From Phormidium tenue FACHB-1050 (GTDB lineage: Bacteria; Cyanobacteriota; Cyanobacteriia; Pseudanabaenales; Pseudanabaenaceae): a DNA stretch of 47,586 nt. The stretch lies in NCBI RefSeq assembly GCF_014696925.1, contig NZ_JACJQY010000043.1, forward strand, positions 1 through 47,586, read 5' to 3'. The position numbers were made by a program, and so were the translations under genes. Numbering within the stretch: the stretch's first letter is position 1; each line of letters begins with the position of its first letter. Below are positions 1 to 9,066 of this stretch, one piece after another. A model generated the notes under the pieces. It saw only the letters and a list, made by a program, of their open reading frames with translations. It ran no database searches and was not told where the DNA came from.

Positions 1-87
1 TCAGATTAAGCTTACTGATCGACAAAATCTAATTTTGCAGTTTCTCGGGGCCTCTTCTCGTAAATATTATTTTTTGTCTTAAATAAC

Positions 88-645
88 CTGCTGAATGTAG
101 GATATATCATCAGCTTATGGCTACGCGATCGCCATTTTAGTAACGTAAACCAGAAAGAACAAGGTTTTACACTGATTGAGTTATTGGTGGTAATCATTAT
201 TATTGGTTTGCTTGCCGCGATCGCGCTCCCCTCATTTTTAAGTCAAGCTGACAAGGCAAGATTTGCTGAGGCAAAAGCATATATTGGTACTATGAGCCGC
301 TTACAGCAAGCATATTACCTAGAAAGAAGGACATTTACCAGTAATATTGGTGACTTGGGGCTAGGGGTAGATACTGCTTCCTCTTCCTATACTTACAGCG
401 CTTTGGCGGGTAGTGTGGATGGAAACTTTACGCCACAGCAACCCAAGCAGCTAATTACAAATGTGGCTGTGCCTAACTCTCCTTACCTCAAGTCACTTGT
501 TGGTGTGGTAGGTATTCCGGGAATAGTGCGGATCGACACTATTTTTTGCCTTGGGAATACACCAAATATTAGTCCTATCCCTCCTGGGGCTTTAAATCCC
601 ATAGCTCAGACAATGGTTTGTCCTACAGGGTTTTCTTTACAGTAA
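88..645 (+). CDS. type IV pilin-like protein, 5' end unclear (possibly broken)
   Basis: This encodes a class III-signal pilin-like protein: the reading frame contains GFTLIELLVVIIIIGLLAA, the prepilin peptidase site (cleavage between G and F) followed by the hydrophobic assembly helix. The region after the helix (EAKAYIG, QQAYYLE, ALAG) matches the next gene, and both resemble the cyanobacterial pilin-GH family of minor pilins or pseudopilins. The frame is closed by a TAA at 61-63. Between there and the signal there is no ATG, GTG or TTG; only CTG at 88 or 91 could start a leader, and neither has a Shine-Dalgarno. The TTG at 184 would cut off the signal. Either a non-standard start is used or the leader has been lost, making this a decaying paralogue. 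The coordinate 88 is a placeholder for the furthest plausible start. The family is clear; whether the gene is functional is not. Confidence 0.6.
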   Translation: MLNVGYIISLWLRDRHFSNVNQKEQGFTLIELLVVIIIIGLLAAIALPSFLSQADKARFAEAKAYIGTMSRLQQAYYLERRTFTSNIGDLGLGVDTASSSYTYSALAGSVDGNFTPQQPKQLITNVAVPNSPYLKSLVGVVGIPGIVRIDTIFCLGNTPNISPIPPGALNPIAQTMVCPTGFSLQ

Positions 646-785
646 TAGCGAGTTGGCTTTAACAGATGTTATGCAGCCAAAAATATTTTTAGTCAGAGTG
701 ATAGCATCCTGTTTTTTTATGGGTAAGTTACTTTCACAACAACCCAACAAGTTAACTTTCTTGACATACACGGGAATAAAGAATT

Positions 786-1391
786 ATGAAATCTGAATTC
801 AAGACCAAGCTCATCCAACACATGCTCAACAAGAAGAATGGCGAAAAGGGTTTCACCCTGATCGAACTTCTCGTTGTTATCATCATCATCGGTATTCTTG
901 CTGCGATTGCGCTTCCTTCTTTCCTTAACCAAGCGGCAAAAGCTCGTCAGTCTGAAGCTAAGACCTACGTGGGTTCTGCAAACCGTGCTCAACAAGCCTA
1001 TTACTTAGAAAAGCAACGCTTTGCTCCTACCCTTGAAACCTTGTCAATCGGCGTTGCTGCACAGACAGAAAACTACGACTACGCAACAACAGGTGCAACT
1101 AGAGGTACAACTGGCACAAATGCTTATGCTTACAGTTCTTCCGTTCCTCGTGAACCAAGTATCAAAACCTATGCAGGTGCTGTAAATCTAGCAACCCCTG
1201 CTGGTTCTGGCGAAGCAACCACCTTGGCTGCTCTTTGCGAAGCTAAGTTACCTCCTGTCAATCAGGGTATTTCATCTGATGCTAGTGCAACTGTGGCTGG
1301 TGCTATTACCAATGCATTCACATTGGCTACCAACTTGGCTCCAGTATGTTTAAACCAAACTGTCAATAGTGGCTTTGTTCCTGTTAACTAG
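786..1391 (+). CDS. type IV pilin-like protein (pilin GH family)
   Basis: A 201-residue prepilin. The leader MKSEFKTKLIQHMLNKKNGEKG is long and basic. It is followed by FTLIELLVVIIIIGILAAIA, with Glu at mature position 5 and the usual hydrophobic alpha1-N helix. The motif EAKTYVGSANRAQQAYYLEK is typical of the cyanobacterial pilin-GH group. Two pairs of Cys-containing segments in the C-terminal third (ALCEAKLP, APVCLNQ) could form the disulfide of the D-region. It would be cleaved by PilD and carried in the inner membrane before assembly into a pilus or pseudopilus. Codon use (GTT, AAC, ATC rich) looks more biased than in its neighbours, suggesting high expression. It is a paralogue of the preceding gene, about 140 bp downstream, and ends before a hairpin terminator at 1422. 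Confidence 0.88.
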   Translation: MKSEFKTKLIQHMLNKKNGEKGFTLIELLVVIIIIGILAAIALPSFLNQAAKARQSEAKTYVGSANRAQQAYYLEKQRFAPTLETLSIGVAAQTENYDYATTGATRGTTGTNAYAYSSSVPREPSIKTYAGAVNLATPAGSGEATTLAALCEAKLPPVNQGISSDASATVAGAITNAFTLATNLAPVCLNQTVNSGFVPVN

Positions 1392-1421
1392 TTTTTAGAC
1401 TGGTTTACACTAAATATATTG

Positions 1422-1455
1422 AGATGGGTAGTTGATTTATATCTTCTACCCATCT
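1422..1455 (+). terminator. hairpin terminator after pilin gene
   Basis: The 10-base arms AGATGGGTAG (1422-1431) and CTACCCATCT (1446-1455) are perfectly complementary and are followed by TTATT. The position 30 bases after the pilin stop fits intrinsic termination or 3' end protection of an abundant pilin mRNA. Confidence 0.6.
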
Positions 1456-1506
1456 TTATTCTATGTATATAACAATTTTCAAGTAAGCGCAGTAAGGGAT
1501 CAAGTT

Positions 1507-4500
1507 ATGAACTTTAAGTTAAATAAGCAACTGCAAGACTTAGCATACTCACACTTTGAAAAACAGGAATATGAGGATGCACAAATAATTTTTCAGGAAA
1601 TTATTAATTCTGGTAATGGTAGTAGTTCCGATTATTGTTATTTAGGCTTATGTTTGTTTCTGATAGGAGAAATTGCAGAAGCAGAAATAAATTGGCTTAA
1701 AGCATTAGGTAAAAGTGTTATCGATAGTCTTGATAGTTACGATGAGCAATTTATCAACTTTTTAGATGCAGAAGCCGAAAAACAAAAAGATCTGAAAAGA
1801 TACGATATTTCTCTTCCAATTCGTAATGTTTTGCGTGCTCTCAATCCCCATGATTTTTACAACTTAATTTCCATTGTCAATCTATTCATAAAAAAAGAAG
1901 CTTATGTTTCTAGTTATCTAATTGACTTGAATATTGTTAATCTTTTAGAAACTGGGGAATTTACGGCTCTTGACGAAGGCTTTTTTATAGATTTTTTTGA
2001 AAGAATATTGATTTTTACAGGCTGTGATGAAGCCACCTTAAATTTTATAGAAAAGCTTTGTAATTATCATAGTCAATATCTGAAAATAATTACAGAAAAA
2101 CTCACCCTGATTAGTGTTTATCTAAACAATCAAGATAAAAAAGATCAGGCTGTGCGAATTATTGAAATGGGGTTAAGACTAGAACCAAACAACAAATCAT
2201 TTTTGAGAAATCTGATCGATTTTTGTTTAACTACAGACACCCCAAGAGCTATTCAAACTGCCAAAGCACTGTATGAAATATCTAAAGATAGTCATGTGAT
2301 CGATAGGGTTATTGCCTGTGAATGTATGACTAGAACTCTGATTGTTAACTGTTTATACTGGCAAGAGTCTAAAGAATTCTATCAGGAATATATAGAAAAC
2401 TTAAAGGAACTTATAAATTGTGATTATGCAGATTTAATCAAATATGATGAAGTCAGCTATCTAATTACTACAGGATTTTACTATCCTTACTTCAGCGATC
2501 AGCCGCGTGCAAGGCAGCTTTTGATGAAAGAGGTTCGCCAAATAGCGAATCAGAAAATTTATCAGGATTATCAAGACAAAAGCCTAGAGTACAAAAAAAG
2601 ATTGACCTTGAGAAAGACTCTCGGCAAACTTGATCGTCCTCTAAGAATCGGATATCTCTCTAGCTGCATGAGAAGACATTCAGTTGGATATCTAGCAAGA
2701 TGGCTGGTGCAAAATCATAATCATGATGATTATGAAATCTATGGATATATGGGGGATGCGAAGGAAGATCCCCTAAGGAAATGGTATATAAGTCAATTTC
2801 ATAAATCCTACACAGACCCAATACCTAATCACCCATCTTTTGCTACTCAAGTTCTAAAAGATGGAATTGATATTTTGATAGATTTGGATAGCGTTACTTC
2901 TGGATGTGCTGCCATTATCTCTGTACTTAAGCCTGCTCCTGTTCAGGTGACATGGTTAGGTTGGGATTCATTGAGTCAAAATGCTATCGATTATTTTATT
3001 GCCGATCCCTATGTTTTGCCTGAGGATGCAAACGAATATTATCCAGAAAAGATTTGGCGATTACCCCAGACCTATATTGCTATTGATGGGTTTGAGTCGG
3101 CTACCCCCACCGTTCGACGAGATACATTGGATATTCCCGATGATGCAGTCATCTATTTCAGCGCTCAAGCTAGTATGAAGCGCCATCCCGATACAATTCG
3201 GTTGCAAATGCAAGTGGTTAAGTCAGTTCCTAATGCTTATTTAGTGCTTAAAAGCTTTGGTGATCAGGATTCTCTTAAGGAGTTTTTTTACAAGATCGCA
3301 GAAGCAGAGGGAGTTAGTACAGATCGTTTACGCTTTCTGCCAATTACTAATAGCGAAGCCGAACATAGGGCGAATTTAATCATTGCCGATGTGATTCTCG
3401 ATACCTATCCCTACAATGGTGCAACCCATACCCTTGAAACACTGTGGATGGGTATACCAATGGTGACGCGAGTTGGAGAGCAGTTTTCGGCGCGAAATAG
3501 CTATTCGATGATGATCAATGCAGGTATTACCGAAGGTATCGCATGGACAGATGCGGAATATGTGGAATGGGGAATTAGGCTTGGAATTGACCATGATTTG
3601 CGTAATCAAGTAATTCTCAAATTGCGGCAGGGTAGGCAAACAGCCCCGCTTTGGAACTCACGCCAATTTACCCGTGATATGGAAGCTGCCTATGGGCAGA
3701 TGTGGCAAATTTGGCTAGATACTGAAGATCCTGAAATTGAGATTGATCCTGTTGCCGATCGTGAATTGTTCATAGCTGAAGCAGAGTTACGGAACCAAGA
3801 CGCGATTCGTTTAGCGCAAAAAGGTAAAATGGAATCCGCGATCGCCTGTTGGCAAGCCGCAATTTCCTTGCATCCTGAATACATTGATGCCTATTACAAC
3901 ATGGGTATCGCTCAAGTGGAAGCGGGAAATCTCGAAGATGCGATCGCATCTTTCCAAAGTACGATTGAACTAGATCCTAGCCATGCCAATGCTCTTTATA
4001 ATTTGGGCTTAGTGCTCTCTAGGCAAGATAAATTAGATGAGGCGATCGCTGCCTATGATAGAGCTTTTGAGCTTAATTCTGAAGACATTGATATTCCCTT
4101 AGCTTTGGGTAGTGCTTTCTTTAAGCAAGGCGAATGGGAATGGGCTATTAATGCTTATCAATCTGCTCTAGAAATTAATCCTGAATCTGCAATTGCTCTA
4201 GGGGGATTAGGTGCAACATTAACAGAATTTGGAGAAATAGAAGAAGCGATCAATTGTTTGCAATCTGCAATAGCTATTGATCCTAATGATGCTCAAGTTT
4301 ATTGCAACTTAGGTCATGCCTTTGCAAGAGTAAATCAAACTGAAGATTCTACCTTCTGCTACCAAAAAGCTTTGCAGTTAAATCCTGCTTCTGGTCATGC
4401 TTATTGGAACTTCAATAATGACATTCTTACTAATGCCGATAGTAATCTGTATTTTGATTTTGTCCTCAAAAGACAAATAGCTGATCAATTTTTAGAAACT

Positions 4501-5931
4501 TGTTATAAAACCGACAAAATCCGTTCTCTCGTCAATTTCTGTAGTAACTATGCCCATTCAGGTTTAGGAGATATAGCCAAGCTAAAACTTACGGATCTAG
4601 AGAGTACAGTTTTGGAGAGTCCTCATCTGTCGGATATCGAGATCCAAGTTCTCTATACCAATTTTCTATTTATTCTTTCTAGCCTGAGAGATGAACGTCA
4701 ACTCAACTTCAATATCTATAGACTTGTTGGTGGTTTATATCGAGATAGAATCATTCAGCCTAAAATAACCTCGGAGAATTATGATCGTTTCTCTAGCGAA
4801 GTTAAACAAACTTTAAAAATTGGTTTCATTTCTCCGCACTTTGCTCGTCATCCTGTTGGCTGGTGCAGTCTTGATGTTATTCGTGAACTATCAAAAATTA
4901 CGCCGCATATTTATCTATATGCAACAAGCAATATTAAACCCGATGAGAAAACTAGAAAATTTGAAAATATTGCCGAAAAATACTATTGGTATGATAGTCC
5001 TGAATTAAAAAATAAAGTTAATAGTTTTGATAGTCGTTTACATCAATTGCTTTCTGATATAGGACAAGATCAATTAGATGTAGTTATTGATCTAGATTCG
5101 GCTACAATTCCGATCAATACTCATATTCTATGCCGTGACTTGGCATCTGTTCGCTTATCGTGGTTAGGATTTGATGCACCTTTTGTATCACAACATAACT
5201 ATTGGCTAGGAGATCGCTTTACTCATCCCGAAGGTGTTGATGAATATTATTTAGAAAAGATATTGCGTTTGCCCGATGCTCATATGGCAGTATCAGGGCT
5301 TGAGTCTATAGAGCTTGATCGAGACAGTGAAAGAGAGAAACTTGGTATAGCATCCGATCAAGTTGCCTATCTCTATGCGGCTCCAGCACGTAAATTTAAT
5401 CGTGATAGCGCTAGAGCCTGTATTAGCATTTTGCAGCAAGTTCCTAATTCAGTATTGTTACATAAAGGTAATGGCGATCACGAGGTGATTAGGAATATCT
5501 ATAACGAAATCTGTGATGAGATTGGTATAACTGGCGAACGAGTTATCTTTTTGCCTAGCTATAAGACCGAAGAAGAACATCGAGGTATCTATACGATCTC
5601 GGATGTTTTCCTAGATTCCTACCCCTACAATGGAGGCAGTCACAATCTCGAAGTCCTGTGGTTCAATTTACCAGTAGTAACGCTAGTAGGCGAACAGTCC
5701 TTTGCTAGGATGGGTTATTCCTTCTTGCAGGCGTTAGGTATTGACGAAGGAATTGCTCATAATTGGGAAGAATATGTTACATGGGCTGTTAGGTATGGTC
5801 TAGAGCCAGACTTCAGAAATTCGATTAAGCAAAAACTGATTGATTCAAAAAATCCTACTAATCTTGCACCGTTGTGGAATCCGCAGAAGTTGGCACAGGA
5901 TATGTATAATTTATTGCAAAGTTTATTTTAA
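1507..5931 (+). CDS. giant TPR protein with two SPINDLY/OGT-type (GT41) glycosyltransferase modules
   Basis: A 1474-residue cytoplasmic protein. The ATG at 1507 is preceded by AAGGG and is preferred over a TTG 75 bases upstream. Order of parts: a helical TPR-like region (about 1-375); GT41 catalytic module 1 (about 379-738) with IGYLSS, RRHSVGYL, VQVTWLGWDS, a Lys in ASMKRHPDT and DTYPYNGATHTLETLW; canonical TPRs (about 770-978); GT41 module 2 (about 1103-1474) with IGFISPHFARHPVG, RLSWLGFDAP, a Lys in PARKFNRD and DSYPYNGGSHNLEVLW. Family members transfer GlcNAc or other sugars from nucleotide sugars to Ser/Thr of proteins. Both modules keep the His and Lys corresponding to the family's nucleotide-sugar site, so both may be active. 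The common architecture has one module; two are unusual. The position directly after two pilin genes suggests pilin or another surface protein as substrate (inference). Confidence 0.85.
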   Translation: MNFKLNKQLQDLAYSHFEKQEYEDAQIIFQEIINSGNGSSSDYCYLGLCLFLIGEIAEAEINWLKALGKSVIDSLDSYDEQFINFLDAEAEKQKDLKRYDISLPIRNVLRALNPHDFYNLISIVNLFIKKEAYVSSYLIDLNIVNLLETGEFTALDEGFFIDFFERILIFTGCDEATLNFIEKLCNYHSQYLKIITEKLTLISVYLNNQDKKDQAVRIIEMGLRLEPNNKSFLRNLIDFCLTTDTPRAIQTAKALYEISKDSHVIDRVIACECMTRTLIVNCLYWQESKEFYQEYIENLKELINCDYADLIKYDEVSYLITTGFYYPYFSDQPRARQLLMKEVRQIANQKIYQDYQDKSLEYKKRLTLRKTLGKLDRPLRIGYLSSCMRRHSVGYLARWLVQNHNHDDYEIYGYMGDAKEDPLRKWYISQFHKSYTDPIPNHPSFATQVLKDGIDILIDLDSVTSGCAAIISVLKPAPVQVTWLGWDSLSQNAIDYFIADPYVLPEDANEYYPEKIWRLPQTYIAIDGFESATPTVRRDTLDIPDDAVIYFSAQASMKRHPDTIRLQMQVVKSVPNAYLVLKSFGDQDSLKEFFYKIAEAEGVSTDRLRFLPITNSEAEHRANLIIADVILDTYPYNGATHTLETLWMGIPMVTRVGEQFSARNSYSMMINAGITEGIAWTDAEYVEWGIRLGIDHDLRNQVILKLRQGRQTAPLWNSRQFTRDMEAAYGQMWQIWLDTEDPEIEIDPVADRELFIAEAELRNQDAIRLAQKGKMESAIACWQAAISLHPEYIDAYYNMGIAQVEAGNLEDAIASFQSTIELDPSHANALYNLGLVLSRQDKLDEAIAAYDRAFELNSEDIDIPLALGSAFFKQGEWEWAINAYQSALEINPESAIALGGLGATLTEFGEIEEAINCLQSAIAIDPNDAQVYCNLGHAFARVNQTEDSTFCYQKALQLNPASGHAYWNFNNDILTNADSNLYFDFVLKRQIADQFLETCYKTDKIRSLVNFCSNYAHSGLGDIAKLKLTDLESTVLESPHLSDIEIQVLYTNFLFILSSLRDERQLNFNIYRLVGGLYRDRIIQPKITSENYDRFSSEVKQTLKIGFISPHFARHPVGWCSLDVIRELSKITPHIYLYATSNIKPDEKTRKFENIAEKYYWYDSPELKNKVNSFDSRLHQLLSDIGQDQLDVVIDLDSATIPINTHILCRDLASVRLSWLGFDAPFVSQHNYWLGDRFTHPEGVDEYYLEKILRLPDAHMAVSGLESIELDRDSEREKLGIASDQVAYLYAAPARKFNRDSARACISILQQVPNSVLLHKGNGDHEVIRNIYNEICDEIGITGERVIFLPSYKTEEEHRGIYTISDVFLDSYPYNGGSHNLEVLWFNLPVVTLVGEQSFARMGYSFLQALGIDEGIAHNWEEYVTWAVRYGLEPDFRNSIKQKLIDSKNPTNLAPLWNPQKLAQDMYNLLQSLF

Positions 5932-5946
5932 GGAGTTTAAAAAATC

Positions 5947-6465
5947 GTGAAATTACATATAGGCGGAACAGAATCTCATCCAGAATGGAAAATCTTTAAT
6001 ATTGAAGAAAGTTCTGAAGTTGACTTCGTTGGTGATGCTTCAGATTTAAGTCAATTTGACGATGAATCTATTGATACTATTTATGCCAGCCATATTCTAG
6101 AACATTTTCACCACTCCCTAAATGGTGAACTTATTTTTACCCTTGCCGAGTGGCATCGGGTTCTGAAGCAAAGTGGGCAACTAATGATTAGTGTCCCAGA
6201 TATCAAAACTTTAAGTTGGCTTTATACTCGCCCTAATCTAGATGTTCAAACACGCTTCCATATCATGGCAATGATGTATGGAGGACAAACTAATAAGTAT
6301 GATGTCCATAAAGTTGGTTTTGATTTTGATATTCTTTGTCTTTATTTAAAAGAAGTAGGCTTTAGTGAATGCCAGAGAGTAGATTCTTTTAATCTGTTTA
6401 ATGATTGCAGCACTATCCAGTTAATGGGAGCTTTAATAAGCCTTAATGCGATCGCGACCAAGTAA
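5947..6465 (+). CDS. small SAM-dependent methyltransferase-like protein
   Basis: A 172-residue protein starting at GTG 5947 with AAGGAG overlapping the stop codon of the preceding gene, so it is probably co-translated with the GT41 protein 15 bases upstream. It begins MKLHIGGTESHPEWKIFNIE and carries FDDESIDTIYASHILEHF and VLKQSGQLMISVPDI, the motif II-III part of class I methyltransferases of the COG4627 type. The usual full glycine-rich motif I is reduced to LHIGG. Proteins of this group often sit in polysaccharide or glycosylation clusters and may methylate sugars. The substrate is unknown; context suggests modification of the glycan added by the upstream transferase. Confidence 0.75.
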   Translation: MKLHIGGTESHPEWKIFNIEESSEVDFVGDASDLSQFDDESIDTIYASHILEHFHHSLNGELIFTLAEWHRVLKQSGQLMISVPDIKTLSWLYTRPNLDVQTRFHIMAMMYGGQTNKYDVHKVGFDFDILCLYLKEVGFSECQRVDSFNLFNDCSTIQLMGALISLNAIATK

Positions 6466-6492
6466 CCACAATTTAGTAAAATGTTTGCAAAA

Positions 6493-7815
6493 CTATTTGT
6501 CTATCATCAAATATCCCAAGCTCTCTAAATCGCGAATAGTATTTTGCACCAACGGTAACACCTCGGCTACACCTTGCGATCGCAAAGTGATCGGATTGAC
6601 GGGTCTGATTTTTGCATAATATTCGCTCAAAGTGGCAATAGTTTGCGGAGAGTCGAGTAAAGGCAATAGGCAAGCCGCCATTGAGCTATCAACGGTCACA
6701 ACTGGCTTGACCAAAGATAAATGTTGAGTCAAATTAACTGTACGACATTGCATCACACAACCTTGCAAATCTGCGCTAAATCGTTGAGTCTGTAACTGTG
6801 GATGTAGATACACTCTTGCTGAATACCAGTCATCTTCATTCCAATCTTCAAAGGATGTCATCTGAGGTGATTGGCTAAAATGACCACACCAAAAATCTAA
6901 TAGACGATGGATTGGATTAATTAGCTCATACATCCGCAACTGATCTTCAATGCTAGTATCGGGTAAACTCATTTCCCAAACTAGGGGCAAGTTATCCGAC
7001 TCTTTAAAAAGCTCTCTGAGATTCCAGTCTCGCCAGTTAACCATACTGACAAACTCTAGTTCAGCCGTTCCTAGGAATGAAAATAAATCTGCGATCGCAA
7101 ATCCCTTATCTCCTTGTAATAACTGATTCGTTAAGATCTTCTCCTTGCCAGCTTCTCCTAAAAAACTAGCATCCCAAGTTTGTACTTTGAGATTAACGTT
7201 ATCTTTCAGGGCTTGCATCGTTTCAATTACTGTCTCTATTTCTAGATCTCCAATGTCCCCATCCATCACCCCCATTAATGTAAACATTTGCTGCGCTCGG
7301 TAGAAGCTCAGTCTCTGTAAAGCACTATGTAAATTTGCGCGAATAATACCATCAGGTTTTAGAACAGATTTCATTGCTGCTAGAGCGATCGCAGGATCAG
7401 GCATCAGATATAAAGTCTCATCGCAGTTGATGTAGTCAAACTGATAGCCCAGATCACTCAGATCCTCAATTGATAAGCAATGGAATTCAGCATTATCAAA
7501 GCCATGATATTTCAGCCTCTGTTCGGCTAGTTTTACTGACTCTGACGATATATCCACACCAATAATTTTTGCATTAGGATTGGCTTCAGCCAAAATCAAA
7601 GACTTATATCCAGAGCCGCATCCCGCGTCTAAGATCAATCTATCTGTTGTGTCAATGACTTGGCGATCACGCCGATAGAAAGCAGTAACTAAATTATGGA
7701 TATATAGCTGATAAGCGTTATCCTTGGGCGACTGTTCCAAAGGTATACGCGGATAGGGGCTACTATCAAACTGTTGCCGAATTTTTTCTAGTATTGACGA
7801 CTGATCGGGATTCAC
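6493..7815 (-). CDS. class I SAM-dependent methyltransferase with long C-terminal extension
   Basis: A 440-residue protein from a GTG start at 7815. The methyltransferase core lies at about 60-190: LILDAGCGSGYKSL (motif I), IIGVDISSESVKLAEQRL (acidic motif II), NCDETLYLMPDP and LKPDGIIRANLHS. About 250 C-terminal residues follow with no motif I recognise. They include segments such as PLVWEMSLPD and IEDQLRMYELI, and a C-terminal helical part (LLPLLDSPQTIATL) that resembles winged-helix regions of methyltransferase fusions. There is no conserved neighbour that defines a substrate. It stands convergent to the glycosyltransferase-methyltransferase pair, with 27 bases between the stops. Confidence 0.78.
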   Translation of the reverse strand: MNPDQSSILEKIRQQFDSSPYPRIPLEQSPKDNAYQLYIHNLVTAFYRRDRQVIDTTDRLILDAGCGSGYKSLILAEANPNAKIIGVDISSESVKLAEQRLKYHGFDNAEFHCLSIEDLSDLGYQFDYINCDETLYLMPDPAIALAAMKSVLKPDGIIRANLHSALQRLSFYRAQQMFTLMGVMDGDIGDLEIETVIETMQALKDNVNLKVQTWDASFLGEAGKEKILTNQLLQGDKGFAIADLFSFLGTAELEFVSMVNWRDWNLRELFKESDNLPLVWEMSLPDTSIEDQLRMYELINPIHRLLDFWCGHFSQSPQMTSFEDWNEDDWYSARVYLHPQLQTQRFSADLQGCVMQCRTVNLTQHLSLVKPVVTVDSSMAACLLPLLDSPQTIATLSEYYAKIRPVNPITLRSQGVAEVLPLVQNTIRDLESLGYLMIDK

Positions 7816-7898
7816 TCAAATTCTGCCTAAATTGAAGTTTGTCTATTGTAGACCTAATCAAATTCTAAAAACTATCACCTGACCGACAATTTAATAAG

Positions 7899-7951
7899 AA
7901 ATACAAAGGTTTATTTCCCCGCCGAAGGCGGGGAAATAAACCTTTGTATTT
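7899..7951 (-). terminator. perfect 25-bp hairpin upstream of methyltransferase gene
   Basis: Arms of 25 bases (7899-7923 and 7927-7951) are perfectly complementary around the loop GAA. The stem has a GC-rich top (CCCCGCC) and an A/T-rich base. It lies between the stop of ctaB and the start of the methyltransferase, both on the minus strand, so it may terminate or insulate the cta transcript. Confidence 0.6.
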
Positions 7952-7992
7952 AGCTTAGTTGAAAGGTGCTGCTTTGACTTCTCATGGGTCAT

Positions 7993-8033
7993 CTATAAAG
8001 AGAAGAGGTGCAAAGTGCCTCTTCTCTTTATAG
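7993..8033 (-). terminator. hairpin overlapping the ctaB stop codon
   Basis: The arms CTATAAAGAGAAGAGG and CCTCTTCTCTTTATAG pair fully, with a few wobble pairs inside. The hairpin covers the last bases of ctaB, including its stop codon, and is the first of two hairpins behind the cta pair. Confidence 0.6.
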
Positions 8034-9029
8034 GTTTATTGTTGCAATTGTAGTTTGTAATAAAGCGATCGCTTGGGCTCCCGAAATATGAGCAACTGGC
8101 AAACTATCGACCCCCATCGCCACACAAAGTAAGCCCAAATAGAGAATCGAATATTTGAAAACAGAACGGGCGACAGTACGATCGCTCGGTTCCTTTAATA
8201 ACTGAGTTGCCTTGTAAATAAATGCACCGCCTAGTCCAACAGCTGACACTGCATAGACTAGTCCCATGACATTGCAAGGATAAACCAGTAATAACGATAC
8301 AGGAATTATTAATAGGGTATAGAGCAAGATCTGATTGGCTGTTACCTCTGCACCCTTGACGACAGGTAACATCGGTACGCCCACTTTGGCATATTCATCA
8401 CGAATCATTAGTGCTAAAGCCCAAAAGTGTGGAGGAGTCCACACAAAAATAATTGCAAATAAAACCCATGCTGCCCAGCTTAGTTCACCAGTGACCGCCG
8501 CCCAACCAACTAAAGGCGGGATCGCTCCTGCTGCACCACCAATGACGATATTTTGAGTGCTAGAACGCTTTAGCCAAATCGTATAAACTCCAACATAGGT
8601 GGCGATCCCCGACATGGCTAGACAGGCGGCGAGGAGATTGGCATAAACGGACAGCAAAGTGAAGGAAATTATCGCTAAGGCGATCGCAAAAATTAGTGCA
8701 TGAAGAGGCTGAATTCGCCCCGATGGAATTGGTCGCCAACTAGTCCGTTCCATTTTGGCATCGATATCGCGATCGTATAAACAGTTAATTGCATTCGCCG
8801 ATGCGGCGGCGATCGCCCCTCCTAAAACCGTAATGAACATCAAAAAAGCATCTACCTGTCCTTCAGAAGCTATCCACATTGCTCCTGCGGTAGTGATTAA
8901 TAGCAGGACAATAATGCGTGGCTTAGTTAATTCTGTATAATCCTGAATCACATTGCGCCAGTTACGAGTTGCTTGCGTTGTCTGATTCGCTTCAACAAAT
9001 ATACTTTCTGGGATCGCTGTTTCTTGCAT
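8028..9029 (-). CDS. ctaB: protoheme IX farnesyltransferase (heme O synthase)
   Basis: A 333-residue UbiA-family polyprenyltransferase of the inner or thylakoid membrane that attaches a farnesyl group to protoheme IX to give heme O. The first Asp-rich motif is visible as [18 protein letters not shown], followed by [21 protein letters not shown] follows mid-protein, with a conserved basic loop [14 protein letters not shown]. About nine hydrophobic segments alternate along the chain. The ATG at 9029 has AGGAG nine bases upstream. It follows ctaA by 37 bases and is certainly in the same transcript. Its product feeds CtaA, which is encoded just upstream, so the two together supply heme A for an aa3-type cytochrome oxidase encoded elsewhere. 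Confidence 0.96.
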   Translation of the reverse strand: MQETAIPESIFVEANQTTQATRNWRNVIQDYTELTKPRIIVLLLITTAGAMWIASEGQVDAFLMFITVLGGAIAAASANAINCLYDRDIDAKMERTSWRPIPSGRIQPLHALIFAIALAIISFTLLSVYANLLAACLAMSGIATYVGVYTIWLKRSSTQNIVIGGAAGAIPPLVGWAAVTGELSWAAWVLFAIIFVWTPPHFWALALMIRDEYAKVGVPMLPVVKGAEVTANQILLYTLLIIPVSLLLVYPCNVMGLVYAVSAVGLGGAFIYKATQLLKEPSDRTVARSVFKYSILYLGLLCVAMGVDSLPVAHISGAQAIALLQTTIATINL

Positions 9030-9066
9030 TACGCTTAACTCCTAAAATATTTCGCAGTTATTACAG

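Noticed and set aside
1-200. Open frame on the minus strand across 12-197
   Set aside because: It has no protein-like character and covers the pilin leader region antisense.
755-790. TTGACA at 761 as a -35 for the second pilin gene
   Set aside because: A 17-base spacer would put the -10 on the start codon (TTATGA), leaving no leader; probably chance.
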